Shown here piece by piece: positions 17,536-24,999 of a DNA stretch of 57,452 nucleotides. The notes beneath the pieces were generated by a model. The model saw only the letters and a program-made list of their open reading frames with translations, made no database searches and was not told the origin of the DNA. The stretch comes from JAIOSM01 sp023143455 (lineage in GTDB: Bacteria; Desulfobacterota; Desulfobacteria; Desulfobacterales; Desulfobacteraceae). Positions within the stretch are counted from its first letter, which is position 1. Every line of letters starts with the position of its first letter. The translations under genes were made by a program, and so were the position numbers. The stretch spans positions 1 through 57,452 of the forward strand of contig DAOVTW010000020.1 of the NCBI GenBank assembly GCA_030632885.1, in the 5' to 3' direction.

Positions 17536-18153
17536 TTGCCGTTAATTCCAATGGTTGTTGAACAGACCAACAGAGGTGAGCGTTCATACGATATATTTTC
17601 AAGGCTTTTGAAAGACAGAATACTTTTTTTAGGATCTGCCATTAATAGTGAGATTGCCAATTTGATAGTAGCCCAGCTCCTTTTCCTTGAATCTGAAGAT
17701 CCAGAGAAGGATATCAATTTTTATATAAATTCGCCTGGAGGCGAAGTCTCAGCGGGTTTGGCAATTTATGATACCATGCAGTATATTAAACCTGATGTTT
17801 CCACGGTCTGCATTGGGCAGGCAGCAAGCATGGGGGCGGTTCTCCTTGCAGCAGGTGCAAAAGGGAAGCGATACTCTTTGTCAAATTCCAGGATGATGGT
17901 ACATCAGCCTTTAGGCGGAGCCCAGGGTCAGGCGTCTGACATTGAGATTCAAGCAAAGGAAATATTAAGAATAAAAGATTCTTTAAATACAATTTTATCA
18001 GCTCATACTGGTCAGAAGGTTAAAAAAATTGCAACTGATACTGACAGGGACTTTTTCATGACAGCTGATGAAGCCAAAGCTTATGGATTAATAGATCGCG
18101 TAGTGGTTGATAGAAAAGAGCTCGAAGATAATACTGATTCTTCAAAGGAGTAG
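17536..18153 (+). CDS. clpP: ATP-dependent Clp protease proteolytic subunit
   Basis: 205 aa, normal length. The start is TTG at 17536, behind AAGGAG at 17522-17527; it gives the standard N-terminus PLIPMVVEQTNRGERSYDIF. The catalytic triad is S98 (GQAASMGA), H123 (MMVHQPLGG) and D172. The INSPGGEVSAG and GADxRDxFM-type regions are intact. ClpP forms a double heptameric barrel and receives unfolded substrates from ClpX, encoded 4 nt downstream. The rare start codon may keep its level below that of trigger factor. Confidence 0.97.
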   Translation: MPLIPMVVEQTNRGERSYDIFSRLLKDRILFLGSAINSEIANLIVAQLLFLESEDPEKDINFYINSPGGEVSAGLAIYDTMQYIKPDVSTVCIGQAASMGAVLLAAGAKGKRYSLSNSRMMVHQPLGGAQGQASDIEIQAKEILRIKDSLNTILSAHTGQKVKKIATDTDRDFFMTADEAKAYGLIDRVVVDRKELEDNTDSSKE

Positions 18154-18157
18154 TATA

Positions 18158-19417
18158 ATGACTAAGAAGGACAAAGGACTTGATAAGTATTTTTGCTCAT
18201 TTTGTGGCAAAAACCAAAAAGAAGTTATGAAACTGATTGCAGGTCCGAGTGTATATATCTGTAATGAATGTGTGAAGCTTTGTGGAGAAATAATTGAGGA
18301 TGAAGAAAAGGAAAAGCGTAGTGATGCAACTGAATCTGTTGATTTTTTAATTCCTGAAGAGATTAAAGAGAAGCTTGATAGTTATGTTATAGAGCAGGAT
18401 AGGGCAAAAAAAGTCCTTGCTGTGGCAGTCTACAATCATTACAAGCGTCTTAATTCAGCTTTTAAAAATGATAATGATGATGTTGAGATAGAAAAAAGTA
18501 ATATCCTTCTTATAGGTCCTACGGGATGTGGGAAAACCCTTTTAGCACAAACCCTGGCAAGATTCCTTGATGTTCCTTTTGCCCTTGCAGATGCAACAAC
18601 ACTTACAGAAGCAGGATATGTAGGGGAAGATGTTGAGAATATAATTCTCTCGTTGGTACAGAATGCTGATTATGATATTGAAAAAGCTCAGAAAGGCATT
18701 ATTTACATAGATGAGATAGATAAGATATCCCAGAGAGGTGATAACCCTTCCATAACCAGGGATGTTTCAGGAGAGGGTGTTCAGCAGGCATTATTGAAAA
18801 TTCTTGAAGGCACAATTGCAAGTGTTCCTCCCAAGGGTGGCAGAAAACATCCTCAGCAGGATTATGTTAAAATTGATACTTCCAATATTCTTTTTATATG
18901 TGGAGGAACCTTTACAAGCTTAGAAAAGATAGTGGAAAGAAGACTACATAATAAAAGTATGGGTTTTGGCGCAGCTATTAAAAAGAAAAAGGAAAACAAT
19001 ATTGGTGAGCTTTTAGGAAAACTTTTGCCTGAAGATTTAATAAAATTTGGACTTATTCCTGAATTTCTTGGAAGACTTCCAATTATAACATCAATTGGTG
19101 AACTTAATGAAGACTCTTTGGTTAAAATTCTAACGGAACCTAAAAACGCACTTATCAAACAATATAAAGAGCTTTTTAAAATGGAAGGTGTTACCTTGCA
19201 GTTTACTGATGAGGCTCTCATTGCCATAGCTAAAGAGGCTGTTAAGCGCAAATCAGGTGCCCGGGGATTGAGAGCAATCTTAGAAGAGGCAATGCTTGAA
19301 ATAATGTTTGAGCTTCCTTCAAAAATTGATGTAAAAGAATGTGTTATTGGTGAAGAAGTGATTTTAGATAATGAGAAACCAATACTTCTTTTTGAGCAAA
19401 GTAAAAAACAAGCTTAA
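18158..19417 (+). CDS. clpX: ATP-dependent Clp protease ATP-binding subunit ClpX
   Basis: 419 aa from the ATG at 18158, behind AAGGAG at 18145-18150. An N-terminal C4 zinc finger uses C13, C16, C35 and C38. The AAA+ domain has Walker A GPTGCGKT, Walker B IIYIDEIDK, and the pore loop GYVGEDVE. The C-terminal sensor-2 region KSGARGLRAILEEAM is complete. ClpX unfolds tagged substrates and feeds ClpP. It is co-transcribed with clpP (4 nt gap) and followed by lon after 14 nt. Confidence 0.97.
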   Translation: MTKKDKGLDKYFCSFCGKNQKEVMKLIAGPSVYICNECVKLCGEIIEDEEKEKRSDATESVDFLIPEEIKEKLDSYVIEQDRAKKVLAVAVYNHYKRLNSAFKNDNDDVEIEKSNILLIGPTGCGKTLLAQTLARFLDVPFALADATTLTEAGYVGEDVENIILSLVQNADYDIEKAQKGIIYIDEIDKISQRGDNPSITRDVSGEGVQQALLKILEGTIASVPPKGGRKHPQQDYVKIDTSNILFICGGTFTSLEKIVERRLHNKSMGFGAAIKKKKENNIGELLGKLLPEDLIKFGLIPEFLGRLPIITSIGELNEDSLVKILTEPKNALIKQYKELFKMEGVTLQFTDEALIAIAKEAVKRKSGARGLRAILEEAMLEIMFELPSKIDVKECVIGEEVILDNEKPILLFEQSKKQA

Positions 19418-19431
19418 TTTAGTATAATTTT

Positions 19432-21783
19432 ATGATAAATATTTCAAAGTTTTTCAATCAGGATGGCTCTGAAGCTGAAAAAAAAGAGCTGCCTATGGTT
19501 CCTTTAAAAGATGTTGTTCTTTTCCCAAGCATGACCACATCTCTTTTTATTGGCAGAGAAAGGTCTATTAATGCGCTTTCCCATGCCATGGGCACAGATA
19601 AAATAATTTTTTTTGCAGCTCAGAATCTACCTGATATAAAAAAACCAAAAGAAAAGGATATACATAAAACAGGCACTGAAGCAAAAATTTTACAGCTTCT
19701 TCGCCTTCCAGACGGAACAATAAAAATTCTTGTTAAAGGTATTGCCCGGGGCAGGTTATCTCAACTCAAAGAAATGGATGATTATCTGGTAGCTGAAATT
19801 TCAAGGGTTATTGACCAACCCATGGATGAGAATACATCGGAAGCTGCGGTGCGAACTGTTGCAGAAGCTTTTGAAAAATATTCAGAACTTTCCGGTATTT
19901 TTTCAAAAGAAATTCTTCATAACATCAGGAAAGAATACTCTGACCCATCAACATATGCTGACTTATTATCAATTAAAATGCCTTTTAAAATTGAAGACAA
20001 GCAACAGCTTCTCGATATTTTAGATGTGGAAGAAAGACTATTTTTTCTTTTACAACTTATTAAAAAAGAAACTGATGTTTTTTCCATGTCCCAGAAGATT
20101 AAGGGGCGAGTCAAGAGCCAGATGGAACAATTTCAAAAAAAGCATTATCTGAATGAACAGATGCGCGCCATTAAAAAAGAGATGGGAGAAGATGGGCCAA
20201 GTCAGGAATTCAAAGAGCTTGAAAAAAGAATAAAGAAAAAGAGATTACCTAAAAGTGCAGCTGCAATAGTCCGTAAAGAGCATGATAAACTTAAGATGAT
20301 GTCTCCGATGTCTTCTGAAGCAACTGTTGTGAGAAATTATGTTGATTGGATATTAGATCTTCCATGGTATAGAAAAAGAAAAGTTAAAAAACAGATTGAT
20401 GCTGCTCAAAGGATCCTTGATGAAGATCATTATGGACTTTCTAAACCCAAAGAGCGTATTTTAGAATACCTTGCAGTACAAACTTTAGTAAATAGGATCA
20501 AGGGACCAATCCTTTGTCTTGTTGGTCCTCCTGGGGTGGGGAAAACTTCTCTTTCAAAATCCGTTGCCAGGGCAACAGGACGCGCTTTTGCAAGAATTTC
20601 TCTTGGCGGCATACGGGATGAAGCAGAAATAAGAGGGCATAGAAGAACTTATATAGGTGCAATGCCCGGGAAAATTATTCAGACCTTAAGAAAGGTCGGG
20701 TATAATAACCCTGTATTCTGCCTTGACGAAGTTGATAAGATGAATGCCGATTTTAGAGGAGATCCATCCTCTGCGCTTCTTGAAGTTCTTGATCCTGAAC
20801 AAAATAAAAATTTTAATGATCATTATCTTGAGTTGGATTATGATCTCTCTGATATCCTTTTTATTACTACTGCAAATACTTTGTATAATATCCCGGGTCC
20901 GCTCCAGGATAGGATGGAAATAATACATATACCTGGGTATACTGAGTATGAAAAAGAGAGAATTGCCCATACTTTTCTTATTCCAAAGCAATTAAAAGAG
21001 AATGGTTTGGAGTCATCTGATGTTACTTTTTCAAAAAATGCAATTTTATCCATTATTAGATATTACACCAGAGAATCAGGGGTCAGAAATCTGGAGCGTG
21101 AGATTTCATCTCTGTTGAGAAAAATAGCAAAGAAAATAGTTCAGACGAACCAAAGAAAGCTTAATAAGATATCTGCAACATCAGTTCAGAAATATTTAGG
21201 TCAGAAAAGATTTAGAGACAGCCAACTTGAAAAAGTGGATCAGGTTGGGGTTTTAAATGGATTAGCATGGACTCAGGCAGGAGGAGAACTATTAACTATT
21301 GAAGCTGTGACAATGAAGGGCAAGGGGAATGTCTCAGTAACCGGTAAGCTTGGTGACGTGATGAAAGAATCTGCCCAGGCCGCGGTGAGTTATGTGAGAT
21401 CCAGAAGTAAAGAACTTGGAATCGATGAGAATTTTTATAAAAATACAGATATACATATTCATGTTCCTGAAGGTGCAATTCCAAAAGATGGCCCTTCTGC
21501 CGGCATCACAATATGTACTGCTGTAGTGTCAGTTTTGACAGGAAAGAAGATAGACAGGACAATGGCAATGACAGGAGAAATTACATTGAGGGGAAGGGTT
21601 TTGCCTGTGGGCGGAATAAAAGAGAAATTTTTGGCAGCCCATGCTAATGGAATTAAAAAGGTGATTATGTCCAGAGACAATGAAAAAGACATTAAAGAAG
21701 ATGTGCCTGAATCTATAAAGAAACAGCTTGAAATTGTTTTTGTTGAAAATATGGATGAAGTAATTCAATGTGTATTAAATTGA
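19432..21783 (+). CDS. lon: ATP-dependent Lon protease
   Basis: 783 aa, full length. The N-terminal substrate-binding domain (about 18-210, starting LPMVPLKDVVLFPSM) is followed by the coiled region, the AAA+ domain with Walker A GPPGVGKTS (about 365-373), and the LonC protease domain with the catalytic serine at about 689 in PKDGPSAG and the catalytic lysine near 730 (VGGIKEKFLAAH). No clear Shine-Dalgarno precedes the ATG; the upstream bases are AT-rich. Lon degrades misfolded and regulatory proteins. It ends the tig-clpPX-lon group, and the tRNA promoter follows closely. Confidence 0.97.
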   Translation: MINISKFFNQDGSEAEKKELPMVPLKDVVLFPSMTTSLFIGRERSINALSHAMGTDKIIFFAAQNLPDIKKPKEKDIHKTGTEAKILQLLRLPDGTIKILVKGIARGRLSQLKEMDDYLVAEISRVIDQPMDENTSEAAVRTVAEAFEKYSELSGIFSKEILHNIRKEYSDPSTYADLLSIKMPFKIEDKQQLLDILDVEERLFFLLQLIKKETDVFSMSQKIKGRVKSQMEQFQKKHYLNEQMRAIKKEMGEDGPSQEFKELEKRIKKKRLPKSAAAIVRKEHDKLKMMSPMSSEATVVRNYVDWILDLPWYRKRKVKKQIDAAQRILDEDHYGLSKPKERILEYLAVQTLVNRIKGPILCLVGPPGVGKTSLSKSVARATGRAFARISLGGIRDEAEIRGHRRTYIGAMPGKIIQTLRKVGYNNPVFCLDEVDKMNADFRGDPSSALLEVLDPEQNKNFNDHYLELDYDLSDILFITTANTLYNIPGPLQDRMEIIHIPGYTEYEKERIAHTFLIPKQLKENGLESSDVTFSKNAILSIIRYYTRESGVRNLEREISSLLRKIAKKIVQTNQRKLNKISATSVQKYLGQKRFRDSQLEKVDQVGVLNGLAWTQAGGELLTIEAVTMKGKGNVSVTGKLGDVMKESAQAAVSYVRSRSKELGIDENFYKNTDIHIHVPEGAIPKDGPSAGITICTAVVSVLTGKKIDRTMAMTGEITLRGRVLPVGGIKEKFLAAHANGIKKVIMSRDNEKDIKEDVPESIKKQLEIVFVENMDEVIQCVLN

Positions 21784-21817
21784 TAGATAATTAATAATGA
21801 TCTTTGTTAGTTTTGTA

Positions 21818-21846
21818 TTGACAGATTGTTTTGTTTTTGATATAAA
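21818..21846 (+). promoter_or_regulatory. Sigma-70-type promoter for tRNA-Val/tRNA-Asp
   Basis: TTGACA at 21818-21823, a 17-bp spacer and TATAAA at 21841-21846, leaving 23 nt to the tRNA-Val 5' end. This is a near-consensus promoter placed as expected for a strong stable-RNA promoter. Confidence 0.88.
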
Positions 21847-21869
21847 TTTTCTGTTTTATTGAACGTATA

Positions 21870-21945
21870 GGGCGAATAACTCAGTTGGTAGAGTGCAACC
21901 CTTACAAGGTTGAAGTCACAGGTTCAAGCCCTGTTTCGCCCACCA
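21870..21945 (+). tRNA. tRNA-Val (anticodon TAC)
   Basis: 76 nt including an encoded CCA. The acceptor stem GGGCGAA pairs with TTCGCCC; the D-loop contains CTCAGTTGGTAGAG; the anticodon stem CAACC/GGTTG encloses the loop CTTACAA with anticodon TAC, reading GUN valine codons; and the T-loop is TTCAAGC. All arms pair. Confidence 0.97.
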
Positions 21946-21996
21946 TTTGTAATTAGTATGGTATAAAAGTAATATAGTGAATTAGAAGATGTTTGC

Positions 21997-22073
21997 GGGG
22001 GTGTAGTTCAGTTGGTTAGAACGCCTGCCTGTCACGCAGGAGGTCGCGAGTTCGAGTCTCGTCACTCCCGCCA
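21997..22073 (+). tRNA. tRNA-Asp (anticodon GTC)
   Basis: 77 nt including an encoded CCA. The acceptor stem GGGGGTG pairs with CACTCCC through one G-U pair; the D-loop is AGTTCAGTTGGTTAGA; the anticodon stem CCTGC/GCAGG encloses CTGTCAC with anticodon GTC; the T-loop is TTCGAGT; and the discriminator is G. It is 51 nt after tRNA-Val and shares its promoter. Confidence 0.97.
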
Positions 22074-22083
22074 TTAAATATTT

Positions 22084-22117
22084 AAAAAGGCTAAGATTTT
22101 TTAATCTTAGCCTTTTT
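22084..22117. terminator. Strong bidirectional terminator after tRNA-Asp
   Basis: A perfect 15-bp stem (left arm 22084-22098, right arm 22103-22117; core AAGGCTAAGATT) with a TTTT loop. T-runs flank it in both directions. It serves the tRNA transcript on the plus strand and the convergent glycosylase gene, which ends at 22123, on the minus strand. Confidence 0.9.
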
Positions 22118-22122
22118 TTTGT

Positions 22123-22776
22123 TTATTTTTTGTTTATTTTATATGCGTAATCTCTCATTCCGGGAATTGCTCCGCCTGCAACTGCCCATAAATAAAGGCT
22201 TGCCGTGGAAGCATAAGGGGAATATCTTTTCCAATATTTATTAAACTTGGGTTTGGTAATTTCCCTATGGTGGTAAATCATACGCAACCCACGCAATATT
22301 GCCAGATCTCCGTAACTCAATATATTGGGGCGACACATGGAAAATATCATTAACATTTCAGCGGTCCATAAACCTACACCTTTAAGTTTAGATAGCTCGG
22401 CACATACTTCACCATCAGTCATTTTATATAGGGCAGTTATATCAAACTCTCCATTTAGCACTTTATGAGCTGCAGCCTGCATATATCCAACTTTCCTGAA
22501 AGTCAAACCAAAACCTTGTAGCTCATCAGGGGAACAGTTGTTTATAGTAATTGGTGTGATATCACCTATACCGGTTTTAATACGTTCCCAAATCGTTTTA
22601 TGAGCTTTGGTGGATATTTGCTGACCAACAATAGAATTGATAAGTGCTGGAAATAAACCAGGAATGACTACTCGTTTGATTGTCCCAATTTTATCTATAA
22701 CTTCAGCTAATTTCTTGTCTTTTCCCTTAAGATATTCAATTTCTTTCTGACCGTGTTTGAAATAATGCTTTGTCAT
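22123..22776 (-). CDS. AlkA-like DNA-3-methyladenine glycosylase (HhH-GPD)
   Basis: 217 aa. The HhH-GPD fold is recognisable from LINSIVGQQISTKAH (about 45-59), the helix-hairpin-helix motif LKGVGLWTAEMLMIF (about 129-143) and the catalytic aspartate in ILSYGDLAILRGL. It lacks the N-terminal domain of E. coli AlkA, as is usual for short bacterial AlkA/MAG proteins. The enzyme excises alkylated purines to start base excision repair. It ends against the tRNA terminator and lies between the tRNA pair and HipBA. Whether it belongs to the core chromosome or to the accessory block cannot be decided from sequence. Confidence 0.9.
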   Translation of the reverse strand: MTKHYFKHGQKEIEYLKGKDKKLAEVIDKIGTIKRVVIPGLFPALINSIVGQQISTKAHKTIWERIKTGIGDITPITINNCSPDELQGFGLTFRKVGYMQAAAHKVLNGEFDITALYKMTDGEVCAELSKLKGVGLWTAEMLMIFSMCRPNILSYGDLAILRGLRMIYHHREITKPKFNKYWKRYSPYASTASLYLWAVAGGAIPGMRDYAYKINKK

Positions 22777-22863
22777 TATTAATTATTTTTACCATTTTTC
22801 CAATTCCCATGGAGGACAATTGGCAATTGTAATTCTTTATTAATCAGCCTTTGGACAATCATT

Positions 22864-24174
22864 TTAGAAATCTAATGCGGCTAAAGTTTTAGTAATAGAA
22901 CCTTTTAATTCTGGAGAGACTTTTACTTTATCTGCATATTCGGGCCAATTGCAAACTGTTTTTTTAATTTCTTTAATTATTCTTTCTCCTTTTTTGATGT
23001 TGTTTGTATTAGCAATTGTCATAAGATCAGAATTATTTATCCCCCTATGCTTACCATTAATACTTAGCGAGTGTTGACTCACCCAAATGTTTTCAGGGTC
23101 ATATGAATAACATACATCATAAGCAGGGGATAACTCCCATTTACCATTTTGCTTCAGTAAGAAAGAAAAATTCTTGGTATGATCATCATAATTAGTTGCC
23201 ATTACATTAAACACCATTCTTCGGAACATTTGCTCTGCTTCAGGGTAAGTCATCTTCAGTGTTCTCATAGCCTGAAACAACTGCTCATAGCTGTATCCAT
23301 ATAAATTGTTATAATCAAAATGTTGAATTCCACAAAATGTTTGCACATGATGTTTGGTGTTATTGCCTTCTCTGTCAAATCTTTTTGTTATGAAGTGAGC
23401 ACGCCCGTTTTCTTCTAAAAGTTCACAATCCATCATTTGAATGTTACAATCTTTTGCCATTAAATAATATGCATATTCCACTTTTCCAAACCCATGACTT
23501 GATCCAAATTGGGCATCACTTACTCCGTCTAATTTAAGTAACCAATGTTCAAAACCTTTTGGGGCGAAGGTTTGACCAGATCGCACTTCTCCAGTTTTTC
23601 TATTAAAGGCAATTACTGCTTTAGGCCTTGCTCCTCCAGCAGATGTTCCGATTTTCAATATTTCTTTCATTGCCTTTTGTTCATCTGCGCGCAGATTTAC
23701 TTCAAAGCTTTCACGATTAGACAACATTTTTTGTGCGATAGTAACTAAGCTCTTTATTTCAATTTTAAAAGTTTGTTTACTTGGCTTTAATTGAGCAGGT
23801 TCAAATTCTAATGCACCCATTCCCCTATTTCCAATAAAGCATAGCTGTTCAACCGGGTTCATACTATTGAGTGGCCTGCCATTTTGGGCAAGCCAGACAT
23901 TAATTAATTGGTTCCCATATTTATCAGGCAGTGCATCAGCTAATAAGCCGGGTAAGCCTTTAAAAGTAGCTATTCCTTCGTCCTTTTGTTTGCGTAATTC
24001 AGGAAAACTGTAAATTCGATCACCATTTTTAACGGGCATTTTTATTGGTGACAAGTCAAGCTCTTTTGTTAGGAATTTTTTTGTATATTGAAAACTGCCC
24101 ATTTGTTTATATGCATCCCAACGCACTGCGCCCACTATCTCCCCCCATATTTTTACTTCAGCAGCATCTACCAT
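22864..24174 (-). CDS. hipA: HipA-like serine/threonine kinase toxin
   Basis: 436 aa, normal for HipA. The N-terminal HipA_N region (about 1-120) is followed by couple-domain and kinase motifs: IGTSAGGARPKAVIAFN, the catalytic-loop NYDDHTKNFSFL and the metal-binding LSPAYDVCYSY. In characterised HipA the aspartate of the N-x-D-x-x-x-K-N loop is the base that phosphorylates targets such as glutamyl-tRNA synthetase. It overlaps the hipB-like gene by 7 nt and is translated after it, the standard antitoxin-first order. All key residues are present, so the toxin appears intact. Confidence 0.92.
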   Translation of the reverse strand: MVDAAEVKIWGEIVGAVRWDAYKQMGSFQYTKKFLTKELDLSPIKMPVKNGDRIYSFPELRKQKDEGIATFKGLPGLLADALPDKYGNQLINVWLAQNGRPLNSMNPVEQLCFIGNRGMGALEFEPAQLKPSKQTFKIEIKSLVTIAQKMLSNRESFEVNLRADEQKAMKEILKIGTSAGGARPKAVIAFNRKTGEVRSGQTFAPKGFEHWLLKLDGVSDAQFGSSHGFGKVEYAYYLMAKDCNIQMMDCELLEENGRAHFITKRFDREGNNTKHHVQTFCGIQHFDYNNLYGYSYEQLFQAMRTLKMTYPEAEQMFRRMVFNVMATNYDDHTKNFSFLLKQNGKWELSPAYDVCYSYDPENIWVSQHSLSINGKHRGINNSDLMTIANTNNIKKGERIIKEIKKTVCNWPEYADKVKVSPELKGSITKTLAALDF

Positions 24175-24521
24175 TCTAAATCCTCATCTGAATTCGAATT
24201 TCCACTTTTATTGTGCGCACGTTGTCTTTTGTTTTTTTGAAGTTTAACATATTCGACAGGGCTGATTTCATTGCTAATTTTAAAAGCATCCATAATGTAT
24301 AATAAATCTAAAACGCGCAAAACCTGTATTAAACTACTTAAAGTTATTTTTTCTCCTCGTTCCAAAAGGCTCAGAGTAGAGCGGCTTATCCCAGCATCTT
24401 CTGCCACACTGCTTTGTGATTTGTTTTGATTCAATCTGTGATGTTGAACAAAGCTTCCTATTGTTTCAATCAAAGCTTTATCACTCATTGAAAGCCAGTT
24501 TGTGTATGAAGTATCATTCAT
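24168..24521 (-). CDS. hipB: HipB-like XRE-family antitoxin
   Basis: 117 aa. A helix-turn-helix of the XRE/Cro type lies at about 25-80 (RLNQNKSQSSVAEDAGISRS, then TLSLLERGEKITLSSLIQVL). The C-terminal tail (KRQRAHNKSGNSNSDEDLEW) is polar and ends in tryptophan, as in HipB proteins whose C-terminus contacts HipA. AAGGTGG lies before the ATG. The gene precedes hipA with a 7-nt overlap. It should bind the dyad at 24544-24615 and repress its own promoter. Confidence 0.88.
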   Translation of the reverse strand: MNDTSYTNWLSMSDKALIETIGSFVQHHRLNQNKSQSSVAEDAGISRSTLSLLERGEKITLSSLIQVLRVLDLLYIMDAFKISNEISPVEYVKLQKNKRQRAHNKSGNSNSDEDLEW

Positions 24522-24543
24522 AAAGCCACCTTATTTTTATTAC

Positions 24544-24615
24544 TGCATGAATATCCATTCAAATATAATACAATAAAAATAAAAATACAAGATTAAATGA
24601 ATGAAATATCATGCA
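24544..24615 (-). promoter_or_regulatory. hipBA promoter flanked by an operator dyad
   Basis: Two 18-nt arms (24544-24561 and 24598-24615) are inverted repeats matching at 14 of 18 positions, including perfect TGAATG and TCATGCA blocks. Between them, on the minus strand, lie TTGTAT, a 17-bp spacer and TATATT, a plausible promoter. Operators bracketing a promoter next to an XRE-type antitoxin gene fit HipB autoregulation; the assignment is inferred. Confidence 0.55.
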
Positions 24616-24708
24616 AAAAACTAAAATCAACAAATTATTGTATGATTATTGATTCAGTAATGCTTTATTCTGATTTTTCAATTACTTTATCTGTTTAGTT
24701 TTCTGTCC

Positions 24709-24858
24709 TTAAAAGAAAAGTCTTGCTCCAAGAGTTCTAACAATTGAATTTTTACTTTCAAGCAATTCAAATTTTTCTAAAAAAGAATATTTGTCAAATT
24801 CTATTTCATATTTTTTATAGCCTTTGTTACCTGCTGGGCTTTCTTCATTTTTATCATT
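24709..24858 (-). pseudogene. Possible gene remnant between hipB and the defence operon
   Basis: A minus-strand frame is open for 49 codons with protein-like composition (GYKKYEIEFDKYSFLEKFEL, then SKNSIVRTLGARLFF and a TAA) but has no start codon. It overlaps the GTTACCTGC motif at 24826. It may be the 3' end of a lost cassette gene. I do not recognise it. The remainder of the 24522-24999 gap holds the hipBA control region and hairpin repeat A. Confidence 0.25.
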
Positions 24859-24918
24859 TTATTTTCAATTTAGCATTGTCCTATTTTTGTTTTTTCGGGT
24901 TGGCAAAAAAACGTTGGG

Positions 24919-24985
24919 CAGCCAAGCTATTTTGCAATTTTTGGCTTTAGCGTTGACTTGTGCGAATTGCAAATGTGCTTGGCTG
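24919..24985. repeat. Hairpin repeat A, downstream border of the defence operon
   Basis: Two 21-nt arms (24919-24939 and 24965-24985) form an inverted repeat with 18 of 21 matches, the three mismatches lying together in the middle; the loop is 25 nt. A 48-nt stretch (24930-24977) aligns without gaps to hairpin repeat B at about 79 percent identity, in the same orientation. It ends 15 nt from the stop of the AIPR gene. Confidence 0.8.
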
Positions 24986-24999
24986 TGTGAGCTGGCAGA

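Noticed and set aside
24901..24985. Hairpin repeat A as a classical integron attC site
   Set aside because: GTTGGGC at 24913-24919 looks like a core site, but it is on the wrong side: a classical attC needs RYYYAAC at the left and GTTRRRY at the right. Repeat B also lacks a proper pair. Only a non-classical relation is left open.
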